Assembly: GCF_022700675.1 (NCBI RefSeq) | Contig: NZ_CP062182.1 | Coordinates: forward strand, 1,302,001-1,366,000 | Direction of reading: 5' to 3' | Length of the DNA: 64,000 nt | DNA from: Acinetobacter sp. ASP199 | GTDB taxonomy: Bacteria; Pseudomonadota; Gammaproteobacteria; Pseudomonadales; Moraxellaceae | Shown: in pieces, positions 8,107 through 17,788 of the stretch | Layout: each line of letters opens with the position of its first letter | How positions within the stretch are numbered: the first letter of the stretch is position 1 | Notes under the pieces: model-generated | The model's database searches: none | What the model was told of the DNA's origin: nothing | Seen by the model: only the letters and a program-made list of their open reading frames with translations | Made by a program: the position numbers and the translations under genes

Positions 8107-9195
8107 TTAACGTTTTTCCAGCAGTACACCTGACTCCACATGGTGGGTATAGGGGAACTGATCGAACAGGGCAAATTTAGTGATTTTATGCGTCTCAGAT
8201 AACTGTTTCAAATTGTCATGCAATGTGTCCGGATTGCAAGAAATATAGATGATTCGTTCAAAGCGTTGCAGTAGCTTCAACGTTTCATCATCAATGCCGG
8301 CACGTGGCGGATCGACAAATACCGTATCGAAGTCATAAGTCGAAATTTCGATATTGGCTTCCTGTAGACGACGGAACACACGTTCACCGTTATAGGCTTG
8401 AGTGAATTCTTCAGCAGACAGACGAGCCACCTGAATATTTTCGATACCATTCTGCTCGATATTCCATTCAGCCGCATAGACTGAAGATTTAGCGAGTTCA
8501 GTTGCTAATACGCGACGGAAGCGGGTAGAGAGCGGCAGGGTAAAGTTACCATTACCGCAGTACAGCTCAAGCATATCTTTGTTTGAGTCTGACTGTTCAG
8601 CAGCAGTACAAGCCCACTCCAACATTTTTTGACAAACTTGCGCATTCGGTTGCGTAAAACTGCTTTCAATTTGCTTATATTGATAGGTGCGATCGAAGAC
8701 TTTGAGTTCTTCAACAACATAGTCATCCGTTAAAATGACTTTTTGACCACGACTACGACCAAAAATCTTAATATTGAGTTGTTCAGAAATCACTTTGGCT
8801 GCTGTTTCCCATTCAGCTGTCAGCGGACAACGATAGATGAGGGAAACCAACATTTCACCTTTTAAAGTTGCAAGGAAATGCACTTCAAATAAGCGTTGAG
8901 ATAAAATCGTTTCAGCTTTAAGCGCATCTAATAAACGTGGCATTAAAGCATTAATACTGCGGTCAGCAACCGGAAATTCATCAATACGGATGATTTTTTT
9001 GTTATTGTTCTCATCACGTTCAAACATGGCATAAAACATATCATCTTCAGTATGCCAGATCCGGAATTCAGCACGCATGCGATAGTACTGTTCAGGTGAT
9101 TCGAATACCTCTAAAGCAGGTGGTTGATATTCGGCAAATTGCGCGCGAATGCGTTCAACTTTGGCATCCAGTTGTTGCTGATAAGATGAGGTCAT
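8107..9195 (-). CDS. trmA: tRNA (uracil-5-)-methyltransferase TrmA
   Basis: SAM-dependent enzyme making ribothymidine at position 54 in the T-loop of tRNAs. The 362-residue product matches TrmA length (E. coli 366). Hallmarks are [12 protein letters not shown] near the N-terminus, the SAM-binding [14 protein letters not shown], the VFVDPPRAG motif, the nucleophile in [10 protein letters not shown] and the C-terminal HHVE general-base motif. Unlike RumA/RlmD it lacks an N-terminal iron-sulfur TRAM domain. The start at 9195 is chosen by similarity to E. coli TrmA; no clear ribosome site precedes it, and an upstream in-frame start at 9240 would add a hydrophobic-looking extension that is probably not translated. 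Confidence 0.94.
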   Translation of the reverse strand: MTSSYQQQLDAKVERIRAQFAEYQPPALEVFESPEQYYRMRAEFRIWHTEDDMFYAMFERDENNNKKIIRIDEFPVADRSINALMPRLLDALKAETILSQRLFEVHFLATLKGEMLVSLIYRCPLTAEWETAAKVISEQLNIKIFGRSRGQKVILTDDYVVEELKVFDRTYQYKQIESSFTQPNAQVCQKMLEWACTAAEQSDSNKDMLELYCGNGNFTLPLSTRFRRVLATELAKSSVYAAEWNIEQNGIENIQVARLSAEEFTQAYNGERVFRRLQEANIEISTYDFDTVFVDPPRAGIDDETLKLLQRFERIIYISCNPDTLHDNLKQLSETHKITKFALFDQFPYTHHVESGVLLEKR

Positions 9196-9292
9196 ATGCA
9201 GTAAAAATCGCAAATATTTTGAAAGCCAAGATGGTAGCAAAAAATTACTGTTCTGCCTAAGACTATTCAGGAAAACACGCGTGAAAAGCAGC

Positions 9293-9332
9293 TAAAAAAT
9301 AGGCCAAATCTACAAAGGGGAGAGATTTGGCC
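9293..9332 (-). terminator. Rho-independent terminator of putA
   Basis: A 9-bp perfect stem (GGCCAAATC / GATTTGGCC) followed on the minus strand by CTA and a run of six T. Confidence 0.88.
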
Positions 9333-9373
9333 CTAAGCGGGAAAAATTAAACTAATAAAAAGTGGAGAGGTTT

Positions 9374-12300
9374 TTATAGACCTGACATGGTCATTAGGCT
9401 GGCATTACCACCCGCTGCTGCGGTATTGATACTAATGGCACGTTCAATTACAAAACGTTCCACCGGAATCTCATAATTTCCGGAACTTAGATGCGTGATA
9501 ACTACAATTGGACCTTGACGTGCTGCGATACGTTTTTGCAGATCAAGCAGTGCAGAGGCATTGCCATGATGCAGTACAGCTTCGAAATCACCCGAATCAA
9601 TATCCTTAATTACCTTAATGGCCTGCACCACTTTTGCAGGCATACTTTGTAAATGTTTAAGGATGAAAGTATTGTCTGCCAGTACTGCCGGACGACTACC
9701 CACCGATAAAATCGCCAGTAATTGCTGAATCTGATCAGCATCATTCGATGCCAGAGATAACACACTTTCACGTGGCAAGATCATGTACTGATTTTCTTCA
9801 CCTGTTGGACCTTGCAGGCTAAAGCTGTGCCCAGTTGTGATTTTGGCCGGAGTGGTTAAGGACATCGTTGGGAAAGTTTTATCTACCCAAGCCTTAAATT
9901 CCTGTAGCAATGGATGCTCAGACGTTGCCTGTGTAGATGTCATTGCATAAGGCTGCACCAGTTTTTTCTCGGATACCTGATGCATTAAACGGTAAATATA
10001 GAGTGGACCACCGGCTTTTGGACCAGTGCCAGATAGACCTTCACCACCAAATGGCTGTATCCCCACGACTGCACCGACAATATTGCGGTTAATATACAGG
10101 TTGCCGACATGGGCTTTCGAGATCACAGTCTGCATGGTTTCATCGATCCGGGTATGTAAGCCCATGGTCAGGCCATAGCCCTTACTGTTGATCTGATCCA
10201 GTAGCTGTGGCAGTTCACCAGCTTTATAGCTGATCAGATGTAGCACCGGACCAAAAACTTCACGTTCCAGATCATTCAGGTTTGGCAGTTCAATTAAGGT
10301 AGACGGAATAAAGGTGCCTTGAACCAGCTCAGAAGTATCCTGATTAAACATCAATTGATGAACTTTATGACCTTTACTGCGCATCTGATCAATATGCTTC
10401 TGAATGTTCTGTTGGGCTTCGGCATCAATCACCGGGCCAATATCGGTTTTCAACAGAACTGGATTGCCAACACGTAACTGCTGCATGGCACCTTTCAACA
10501 TATGACGTACAGTGTCCAGATTGTCTTCCTGTACACACAGTACACGCAGGGCAGAACAACGTTGACCAGCACTATCATAAGCAGAGTTGACCACATCCAG
10601 CACCACCTGTTCGGTCAATGCAGATGAATCCACAATCATGGCATTCTGGCCACCAGTTTCGGCAATCAGAGTCACGCTTTCATCAAATTGATTCAGTCGT
10701 TCTGCCACAGTTTTTTGCAGAATCTTCGCTACTTCGGTAGAACCAGTAAACATGATGCCCTGAATACGGGAGTCCTGGCTCAGCTGTGCACCAATGGTTT
10801 CACCACGGCCGGGTAATAGTTGCAATACATCCTGCGGAATGCCAGCTTCCCAGAGAATCTGTACAGCTTGGGCAGCAATCAGTGGGGTCTGTTCAGCCGG
10901 TTTAGCAATTACAGTATTACCCGTTACCAGTGTTGCAGAAATCTGGCCAGTGAAAATCGCCAGCGGGAAGTTCCAAGGACTGATACACAGCACTGTACCC
11001 AAAGGCTGGATATGGACATTGTCAGACAGATCTGATATCTGGCCCGCATAATAACGCAGGAAGTCAATCGCTTCACGTACTTCAGCAATCGCATTGGCAT
11101 AGGTTTTACCAGCTTCACGCGATAGCAGAACCATCAGAGGCATCAGTCGTTGCTGCATCAGCTGGGCAGCTTTATTTAGACAGGCGGCACGTTCATCCTT
11201 TGGTAGATTGGCCCAGAAATGTTGTGCATTAACAGCTTGGGTCAGCGCAATTTCTGCCTGTTCAGTCGTTGCTTCGTAAACGGTACCAACCACATCCTGA
11301 TGCTGGGCCGGATTGATCACCTGTACAGCATTGCTCGTATCTGGTTCTGAAAAAGCTGTGCCCATTGCTGCTGCCTGAAACTGGCTATTAGCCAGACTTG
11401 CTGCCACTTCATTTAAAGCACCGAGTTCTGCATCATTGGCCAGATCCAGTCCAGCTGAATTGATACGTGTGCCATAGAGATCTTGAGGATAGGGAATATG
11501 AGGATGTTTGCCACCCAAAATATTTTCATGCTGAGCGGTCTTTAAAATTGTCTCACGAGGATTCTCGATCAGATCTTCAACTTTTAAGCTCTTGTCTGCG
11601 ATCCGATTTACAAAAGAAGTATTGGCACCATTTTCCAGCAGACGGCGTACCAGATAGGCCAACAGGGTTTCATGATTACCGACTGGGGCATAGATACGAC
11701 ATGGAATGCCGAGTTTGCCTGCCACTTTGTCACCGACCACATTTTCATATAGCGGTTCACCCATGCCGTGCAGGCACTGGAATTCATATTGACCGGCATA
11801 GTAATGTTCCGGATCGGCGAGTTGGTAAATGGTGGCAACCGTCTGCGCATTGTGAGTGGCAAATTGCGGGTAGATATAGTCCGGTTCAGCCAGCAGTTTA
11901 CGTGCGCAGGAAATATAAGACAGGTCAGTATGCACCTTGCGGGTAAATACCGGATAATCCGCCATCCCTTCGATCTGAGCTTTCTTGATTTCGCTGTCCC
12001 AATAGGCACCTTTGACCAGGCGGATCATCAGACGTTTCTGGCTACGTTTGGCTAGATCGACAATATAATCCACCACATAGAAGCAACGCTTCTGGTAGGC
12101 CTGAATCACAAAACCAATGCCTTTCCAGTCATTGAGTACCGATTCAAAACACAGGCGTTCTAAAAGTTCTAGAGAAATTTCCAGACGCTCGGTTTCTTCC
12201 GCATCGATATTCAGACCAATATTGTACTGTTTCGCCAGAACCGCCAGATTTAGGACTTTGCTATACAGTTCATCATTGACACGATCCATCTGTGAGCGCT

Positions 12301-13126
12301 GGTAACGTGGGTGCAGTGCAGACAGTTTAATGGAAATGCCCGGGCCGTTATAAACATCTTTATCTGTTGATGCTTGACCGATAGCATGAATTGCATTTTG
12401 ATAATCCTGATAATAACGTTCTGCATCTGGATCGGTTAACGCTGCTTCACCCAGCATGTCATAAGAATATTGGAAACCTTTTTCTTCCAGACGTTCGGCA
12501 TTTTTTAGCGCTTCATCAATGGTTTCGCCAGTCACAAACTGTTCGCCCATCATGCGCATCGCCACATCAACCGCCTTGCGGATAATGCTGCGGCCACTGC
12601 GTGCCAAAAGACCAGTTAACAGACTCGACAGACTTTTCTGCTGTGGGGTTTCCATCAGCTTTCCGGTCAGCATCAGTCCCCAAGCTGCTGCATTGACAAA
12701 CATCAGCTGGCTTTGACCAAGATGTTCTTTCCAGTTGCCCTGATTAATCTTGTCACGAATCAGCAAGTCGCGGGTCGCCGTATCTGGAATACGTAGCAAG
12801 GCTTCTGCCAGACACATCAGCGCAATACCTTCCTGGGAAGACAATGAAAATTCCTGTAATAGCCCTTGCACAATACCGGCCTTGCCACCCGAACCTTTAC
12901 GTTCACGTAACGAATGCGCCAGATCAAAAGCCAGGCTCTGGATTTTGTCCGTCAGTTCCGAAGAAATTTCACTATGTTCCAGCAAGGTTTCTACGCACTC
13001 GGACTCGGCACGTCGCCATGCTGAATTAATGCGCTGTTCATATAATTTTTTATCCTTAAATTCAGCAATATAATTCGATTGCTGCATGGCATTCGAGTGC
13101 GAATTTGGGCGTAGGATGGTGGACAT
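9374..13126 (-). CDS. putA: Bifunctional proline dehydrogenase / glutamate semialdehyde dehydrogenase PutA
   Basis: Oxidises proline to glutamate in two steps at the inner face of the membrane: an FAD-dependent proline dehydrogenase barrel (roughly residues 130-540; DKDVYNGPGISIKLSALHPRY, RLVKGAYWDSEIK) and an NAD-dependent aldehyde dehydrogenase (roughly 620-1100; ISPWNFPLAIF, the AETGGQNAMIV Glu region and the catalytic Cys in SAGQRCSALRV). A further C-terminal region to residue 1250 resembles the extra domain of long PutA proteins. The ribbon-helix-helix repressor domain that begins enterobacterial PutA is missing, so control presumably falls to the divergent Lrp-type gene. Together with putP this forms the proline catabolic locus. 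Confidence 0.95.
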   Translation of the reverse strand: MSTILRPNSHSNAMQQSNYIAEFKDKKLYEQRINSAWRRAESECVETLLEHSEISSELTDKIQSLAFDLAHSLRERKGSGGKAGIVQGLLQEFSLSSQEGIALMCLAEALLRIPDTATRDLLIRDKINQGNWKEHLGQSQLMFVNAAAWGLMLTGKLMETPQQKSLSSLLTGLLARSGRSIIRKAVDVAMRMMGEQFVTGETIDEALKNAERLEEKGFQYSYDMLGEAALTDPDAERYYQDYQNAIHAIGQASTDKDVYNGPGISIKLSALHPRYQRSQMDRVNDELYSKVLNLAVLAKQYNIGLNIDAEETERLEISLELLERLCFESVLNDWKGIGFVIQAYQKRCFYVVDYIVDLAKRSQKRLMIRLVKGAYWDSEIKKAQIEGMADYPVFTRKVHTDLSYISCARKLLAEPDYIYPQFATHNAQTVATIYQLADPEHYYAGQYEFQCLHGMGEPLYENVVGDKVAGKLGIPCRIYAPVGNHETLLAYLVRRLLENGANTSFVNRIADKSLKVEDLIENPRETILKTAQHENILGGKHPHIPYPQDLYGTRINSAGLDLANDAELGALNEVAASLANSQFQAAAMGTAFSEPDTSNAVQVINPAQHQDVVGTVYEATTEQAEIALTQAVNAQHFWANLPKDERAACLNKAAQLMQQRLMPLMVLLSREAGKTYANAIAEVREAIDFLRYYAGQISDLSDNVHIQPLGTVLCISPWNFPLAIFTGQISATLVTGNTVIAKPAEQTPLIAAQAVQILWEAGIPQDVLQLLPGRGETIGAQLSQDSRIQGIMFTGSTEVAKILQKTVAERLNQFDESVTLIAETGGQNAMIVDSSALTEQVVLDVVNSAYDSAGQRCSALRVLCVQEDNLDTVRHMLKGAMQQLRVGNPVLLKTDIGPVIDAEAQQNIQKHIDQMRSKGHKVHQLMFNQDTSELVQGTFIPSTLIELPNLNDLEREVFGPVLHLISYKAGELPQLLDQINSKGYGLTMGLHTRIDETMQTVISKAHVGNLYINRNIVGAVVGIQPFGGEGLSGTGPKAGGPLYIYRLMHQVSEKKLVQPYAMTSTQATSEHPLLQEFKAWVDKTFPTMSLTTPAKITTGHSFSLQGPTGEENQYMILPRESVLSLASNDADQIQQLLAILSVGSRPAVLADNTFILKHLQSMPAKVVQAIKVIKDIDSGDFEAVLHHGNASALLDLQKRIAARQGPIVVITHLSSGNYEIPVERFVIERAISINTAAAGGNASLMTMSGL

Positions 13127-13244
13127 AGTGACTTCCTGTACTGCGTCAAACGGTTCTTTGAGTTGAATGAGTTTTAATCTATAATCCCAAAATAATTGAC
13201 GAATATCTCACTATAGTTTGTATCATTTTTAGAGAATAATTCTA
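13127..13244. promoter_or_regulatory. Divergent promoter region putA / putR-like
   Basis: A 118-base AT-rich gap between oppositely oriented putA and the Lrp-type regulator. A TTGACG at about 13197 could be a -35 for the regulator, but no well-spaced -10 is obvious. Lrp-family regulators commonly bind such shared regions; no operator was assigned. Confidence 0.5.
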
Positions 13245-13742
13245 ATGAATAGCCCATATGTAAGTCTTGACCGAATCGATATTCGTATCCTTGATTTGTT
13301 GCAATCCGAATCGAAAATTTCCAATATCAAACTGGCAGAAATGGTGAACCTGTCGCCAACAGCGGTACTGGCGCGGGTACAGAAATTGACCAAGGAAGGA
13401 TTTATTCTTGGTTATGAAGCACGTTTGAATCCGGTCAAGCTGAATAATGGTTTTGTAGTTTTCGTCGAAATCCTGCTGGATAAAACTACGCCAAATGTAC
13501 TGGAAGAATTTTCTGAGGCAGTACAGCAGATTCCGGATATTGTGGAATGTCATATGATTAGTGGTGGCTTTGATTTTGTAGTAAAAATCCGCTGTGCCAA
13601 TATGGATGAGTTCCGTAAAATTTCTGGGGATATTTTGTGGCAGCTGCCGGGGGTAAAGGAAACCCGCAGTTACCCAGTGATGGAAGTGATTAAGGAAACC
13701 CAGCAGATCAAGCTAAAACTACCTGCCAAAGCCAAAGTATAA
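13245..13742 (+). CDS. Lrp/AsnC-family regulator, probable PutR
   Basis: A 165-residue feast/famine regulator. The N-terminal winged helix-turn-helix covers residues about 7-65 (LDRIDIRILDLLQSESKIS, SPTAVLARVQKLTKEGFI). The C-terminal RAM effector-binding domain covers about 75-155, with the VECHMISGGFDFVVKI and LPGVKETRSYPVMEVIK motifs. Its position divergent from putA, with putP downstream and convergent, matches PutR/BkdR-type proline regulators, so control of putA and putP in response to proline is inferred. It ends at a shared terminator with putP. Confidence 0.88.
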   Translation: MNSPYVSLDRIDIRILDLLQSESKISNIKLAEMVNLSPTAVLARVQKLTKEGFILGYEARLNPVKLNNGFVVFVEILLDKTTPNVLEEFSEAVQQIPDIVECHMISGGFDFVVKIRCANMDEFRKISGDILWQLPGVKETRSYPVMEVIKETQQIKLKLPAKAKV

Positions 13743-13756
13743 AATGCTGATAAAAC

Positions 13757-13788
13757 AAAAGGGACGCGAAGTCCCTTTTAGTTTTTTG
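13757..13788. terminator. Bidirectional terminator between the Lrp-type gene and putP
   Basis: A 9-bp perfect stem (AAAAGGGAC / GTCCCTTTT) with loop GCGAA and T-run on the plus strand; A-run on the other side could serve putP. Confidence 0.88.
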
Positions 13789-13799
13789 AAATAGAAAGA

Positions 13800-15314
13800 T
13801 TATTTTTTCATCTCTGCCATTTCTTTCTGATATTCAGCTTTCGCTAGTTCAAAACGTTCTACCACATCATTACTTGGCGCTTTATCTAGCAGACTAACAA
13901 TCACAATGCTAAGTGTTGCCAGGATAAAGCCTGGAATAATCTCGTACAGACCCGTATCGCCCATATAATTTTTCCAGACAATCACGGTCACTGCACCCGC
14001 AACCATCCCGACAATCGCACCGTTGAGGGTCATGCGTTTCCAGAATAGTGAGAAGATGATTAGTGGCCCAAACGCCGCACCAAAGCCAGCCCAGGCATAA
14101 GCTACCAGACCAAGGACTTTGCTGTTTGGATTGATGGCAAGTGCAATCGCAATCAGGGAAATCACAATCACCATGCCACGCCCAACCCAGATCAGCTCTT
14201 TTTGCGAAGCATTTTTACGCAGGAAACCCTTGTATAAATCTTCGGTAAGAGTCGTAGAACAGACCAGCAGCTGACAGCTTAAAGTATTCATAATCGCAGC
14301 CAGAATGGCAGCCAGAACGATGCCAGCCACCCAAGGATTGAGCAGGATTTTGGTCAGTTCCATAAAAACTGTTTCAGGATTCTGGTTCACGATCGCTGCA
14401 GCAGCTAAGTCCGGATTTGCAGCAAAATAAGCAATCCCGATATAACCTGCAGACATTGCACCGACCAAACACAGGATCATCCAGGTCATGCTGATACGGC
14501 GCGCAGCGGGAATGGTTTTTACCGAATCTGCAGCCATAAAACGCACTAAAATATGCGGTTGACCAAAATAGCCTAAGCCCCATGCCAAACTGGAAATAAT
14601 CGCGACCATACTCAGGCCTTCCAGCATATTGGATGCATGTGGACGAGCAGCTTCAAGCAATGTACCGACATGTTGAGCATTATCACCCAATGCCAGATAG
14701 GTAATAATTGGTGTAATTAACAAGGCAAAAATCATCAAACCGGCTTGAAAAGTGTCGGTCCAGCTGATCGCTAAAAATCCACCGATACACACATACAGAA
14801 TCGTGGCAACAGCACCGAGCCAAAGTGCAGTGGTGTAATCCCAGCCAAACAGGCTTTCGAATAAGCGTGCACCCGCAACCATGCCGGAAGCACAGTAAAT
14901 CGCAAAGAACACCAGAATCACGATTGCGGAAAGCAAGCGTAAAATCCGTTTCTTATCCGAAAAACGGCTGGTGAAATAATCGGGTAGGGTCAGGGCATTG
15001 TTCTGATACTCGGTATGAGCACGCAGGCGGCCAGCCACCAGTAACCAGTTCAGCTAGGCACCAATAATCAGACCAATCGCAATCCAGACTTCAGACAGGC
15101 CAGACAGGTAAATTGCACCAGGCAGACCCATCAGTAGCCAGCCGCTCATGTCGGAGGCACCTGCCGAAAGTGCAGTCACCATACTGCCCAGACTTCGCCC
15201 ACCCAGAATATATTCATCAAAATTGGAGGTCGCACGATAGGCGTATAAACCAATCCCAATCATGGCTACGATATAAAACAGAAAAGTAATCAGTGTCGGG
15301 TTTAGCGAGCTCAT
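13800..15314 (-). pseudogene. putP: Sodium/proline symporter PutP interrupted by an in-frame amber codon
   Basis: Inner-membrane SSS-family Na+/proline symporter. Codons run in one frame from the ATG at 15314 to the stop at 13800 and would give 504 residues, matching E. coli PutP (502). The frame is broken only by TAG at 15054-15056, codon 87. Residues before it ([15 protein letters not shown]) and after it (LNWLLVAGRLRAHTEYQNNALTLPDYF in segments) align with E. coli PutP, where this position is Trp in GAWINWKLVAGRLR. A single TGG-to-TAG change explains it. Everything else, including the Na+-site region [14 protein letters not shown], is intact. It may be a recent inactivation, a sequencing error or, less likely, a suppressed stop. 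A GTG at 15038 could start a truncated product lacking the first transmembrane helices. Confidence 0.92.
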
Positions 15315-15655
15315 AGGTAGAGTATCCTTAAATATTGCACATCATCATCCGGGATGATTTTTTGTACTGCGTTCACAGGGCAGTGATTCAAACACGGTTT
15401 AAAAATTACACTCTGTAACAGTTAAGCAGTTTTTATGTATGTTTTATGTAAATTAGATTTCTTAGACAGAATACTATGAAATTTAAAATGGCTGGATAAA
15501 GTCAAGAATAGTCTAATTTAGAGTAAAGAAGCTAATTTTTAATAAATAGTTAAAATTATTAAGTTTTTATTATTTTTTTTACACAAAGTTACAAAACTAA
15601 CAACAAGTGCGAATTAGACATATTTTGTTGCAAATATCACTTAAAAGATTTCTAT
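15315..15655. other. AT-rich putP-aspA divergent intergenic region
   Basis: About 340 bases (about 410 to the chosen aspA start), strongly AT-rich between 15480 and 15600. It must contain the divergent promoters of putP and aspA. A small hairpin (ATCATC / GATGAT at 15344-15358) with a following plus-strand T-run lies in the putP leader. No gene was seen. Confidence 0.5.
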
Positions 15656-15724
15656 TTGTTTCTGGCTGGTCCACGCATAGTGAAAGGGCACCATCAAGGT
15701 GCATCATCGCCAAGAGTAAAAAAC

Positions 15725-17176
15725 ATGGACAATATGCTTCAAATTGACTTGAACAGAATCGAACAGGATTTATTGGGTAAAAAACAGATTCCACAGCATA
15801 GTTATTATGGGATTCATACCCTACGTGCGCTGGAAAATTTTCAGATATCAGGTTTAACTGTAGGACAGCAATCACACTTTATTCGCGCTTTGGCACAAGT
15901 TAAAAAAGCGTCTGCACAAACCAATCTACATTTTCAGAAAATTTCAGAACAACAATGTGCAGCTATCCAGCAAGCCTGTGATGAGCTGATTAAATATCCG
16001 GAAAACTGGCAGGATGCTTTTCCACTGGATCCTTATCAAGGCGGAGCGGGTACTTCAATTAATATGAATGCCAATGAGGTGATTGCCAACCGTGCACTGG
16101 AACTGATGGGGCATCGCAAAGGCGATTACCACATTCTGCATCCGAATGATCATGTGAATACTTCCCAATCCACCAATGATGTTTATCCCACGGCACTGCG
16201 CCTTGCAACTTATACACGTTTAGATGAACTACTCAATGTGCAAAAATCTTTGATTGATACTTTATATAATAAGGCTACCGAGTTTCAGTATGTGATCAAG
16301 ATGGGTCGTACTCAGTTGCAGGATGCTGTTCCTATGACTATGGAGCAGGAATTCCGCGCTTTTGCGACTTTATTAAAAGAAGATTTTAAGCTGATTGAGC
16401 AAATGCGTCAGTTATTGCTGGAAGTTAATCTAGGTGCAACAGCGATTGGAACTGGTGTAAATACACCAACGGGTTATGCCAAGCGTGCTGTAGAAACTTT
16501 GGCACACATCACTGGTTTGCCTTTAAAAGGTGCAGAAGATTATGTCGAAGCGACCAGTGATTGTGGCGTCTTTATTATTCTGTCTAGCAGCCTGAAAAGA
16601 TTGGCAGTCAAATTGTCCAAAATCTGTAATGACTTACGTCTCCTAAGTTCTGGACCACGTACCGGTTTAGCTGAGATCCGTTTGCCAGAATTACAGGCAG
16701 GTTCTTCGATTATGCCAGCCAAAGTGAATCCAGTGATTCCGGAAGTAGTGAATCAGATTGCGTTTCGGGTGATTGGTAATGACCTGACCGTGACCATGGC
16801 GGCGGAAGCTGGGCAATTACAGCTGAATGTCATGGAACCGGTCATCGCGGTATCTTTAAATGAATCGATTCAATTACTGACCCAAGGTATGCAGACGCTA
16901 CAGCAAAAATGTATTGCCGGAATTCAGGCCAATGAGCAGAACTGTTTAAATGCGGTAATGCGCAGCATTGGCATTATCACTTTACTGGAACCGCTGCTCG
17001 GGCATGCCATGTGCGATGAAATCGGAAAACAGTGTATTCGTGAAGATAAAACAGTGCCTCAAGTCGTCCTGGAGCTGGGTTTGCTCAGTCAGGCTCAGTT
17101 AGATCAAATCTTTGCCTTTGAAAATCTGGTCTCGGAAGTACCTAGCGAGATTAATCAGTTAGAACAAGTGTCCTGA
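15725..17176 (+). CDS. aspA: Aspartate ammonia-lyase
   Basis: Cytoplasmic homotetramer of the fumarase/aspartase superfamily that deaminates aspartate to fumarate. The superfamily signature GSSIMPAKVNP is present at about residue 320 from this start, with the GTSINMNANEVIANRA and HPNDHVNTSQSTNDVYPTA active-site regions and MGRTQLQDAVP. Length of about 483 agrees with AspA (E. coli 478). Fumarase C is excluded by the aspartase-like N-terminal region (IEQDLLGKKQIPQHSYYGIHTLRA), though the two are close. The start at 15725 begins MDNMLQIDL; upstream in-frame codons to 15656 lack similarity. Aspartate use fits with the adjoining proline catabolic genes feeding glutamate and C4 acids. Confidence 0.9.
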   Translation: MDNMLQIDLNRIEQDLLGKKQIPQHSYYGIHTLRALENFQISGLTVGQQSHFIRALAQVKKASAQTNLHFQKISEQQCAAIQQACDELIKYPENWQDAFPLDPYQGGAGTSINMNANEVIANRALELMGHRKGDYHILHPNDHVNTSQSTNDVYPTALRLATYTRLDELLNVQKSLIDTLYNKATEFQYVIKMGRTQLQDAVPMTMEQEFRAFATLLKEDFKLIEQMRQLLLEVNLGATAIGTGVNTPTGYAKRAVETLAHITGLPLKGAEDYVEATSDCGVFIILSSSLKRLAVKLSKICNDLRLLSSGPRTGLAEIRLPELQAGSSIMPAKVNPVIPEVVNQIAFRVIGNDLTVTMAAEAGQLQLNVMEPVIAVSLNESIQLLTQGMQTLQQKCIAGIQANEQNCLNAVMRSIGIITLLEPLLGHAMCDEIGKQCIREDKTVPQVVLELGLLSQAQLDQIFAFENLVSEVPSEINQLEQVS

Positions 17177-17231
17177 AGTTGTTAAGGTTTTGAATCACGA
17201 TTTATAGGATCGTGCTGATTTTAACCATTTG

Positions 17232-17264
17232 CCTCAAATCCAGTCTGTGGATTTGGGGTATTTT
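17232..17264 (+). terminator. Rho-independent terminator of aspA
   Basis: A 10-bp stem (CCTCAAATCC / GGATTTGGGG, one G-U) with a T-rich tail. A smaller hairpin (CACGAT / ATCGTG) lies just upstream at 17196-17214. Confidence 0.75.
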
Positions 17265-17306
17265 CATCTAGACTAGATAAATCCCACGATGAATCCGGAA
17301 CATAGC

Positions 17307-17666
17307 ATGTTTGATAAAATCAGCGCTTTATTCAAATCGAATAAACCTTCTCCTGCACAGCTTTATCTAGAAGAAAATAATATTCAATATGCCGAAGAAA
17401 CCGGCTATATCGTAGATGGGATCAATCTGAATCAGGAGCTGGGTGAACGTCTGGAATATCTGTCTAACCGACGCATGAAAACTTTTAATGATCTGAAAGA
17501 ATTATATTTTACAGCCATGATCATGAATGAAAAAATTGATCTGGAAATTGCTCATCAACGTTTTAATTCAAGATTAGGCAATACTGAAGAAAATTTGCTG
17601 CAATTTAAAGTAATAGTAAAAAAGTTGAATGATTACTACCGAAATTTTCTACGTGAGAAAAAGTAG
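17307..17666 (+). CDS. Hypothetical cytoplasmic protein
   Basis: A 119-residue, charged, mostly helical protein starting MFDKISALFKSNKPSPAQLYLEEN (split here for length: MFDKISALF, then a basic linker). It has no signal peptide, membrane segment or recognised motif. An in-frame ATG at 17289 is possible; 17307 is preferred because GGA lies 7 bases upstream. It is followed by mfd on the same strand after about 120 bases. I do not recognise the family and assign no function. Confidence 0.65.
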   Translation: MFDKISALFKSNKPSPAQLYLEENNIQYAEETGYIVDGINLNQELGERLEYLSNRRMKTFNDLKELYFTAMIMNEKIDLEIAHQRFNSRLGNTEENLLQFKVIVKKLNDYYRNFLREKK

Positions 17667-17788
17667 CATTTGAAACGAAAAGAAACCATTATTTTTCTGC
17701 TCGCAAAGACTGCATAAAAATAACGAAATGCGCAGATACCATCGTGATAGTATAAGGGGCATGTTGTTTAGACTTTAAAGCTATATAC

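Noticed and set aside
10794..12716. Several long plus-strand frames opposite putA
   Set aside because: They lie within putA on the other strand, have no start signals and encode low-plausibility sequence; they arise from the codon bias of putA.
15054..15314. Treating the 86-residue N-terminal putP fragment as a separate small gene
   Set aside because: The same frame continues after the stop with clear PutP sequence, so one broken gene is the simpler reading.
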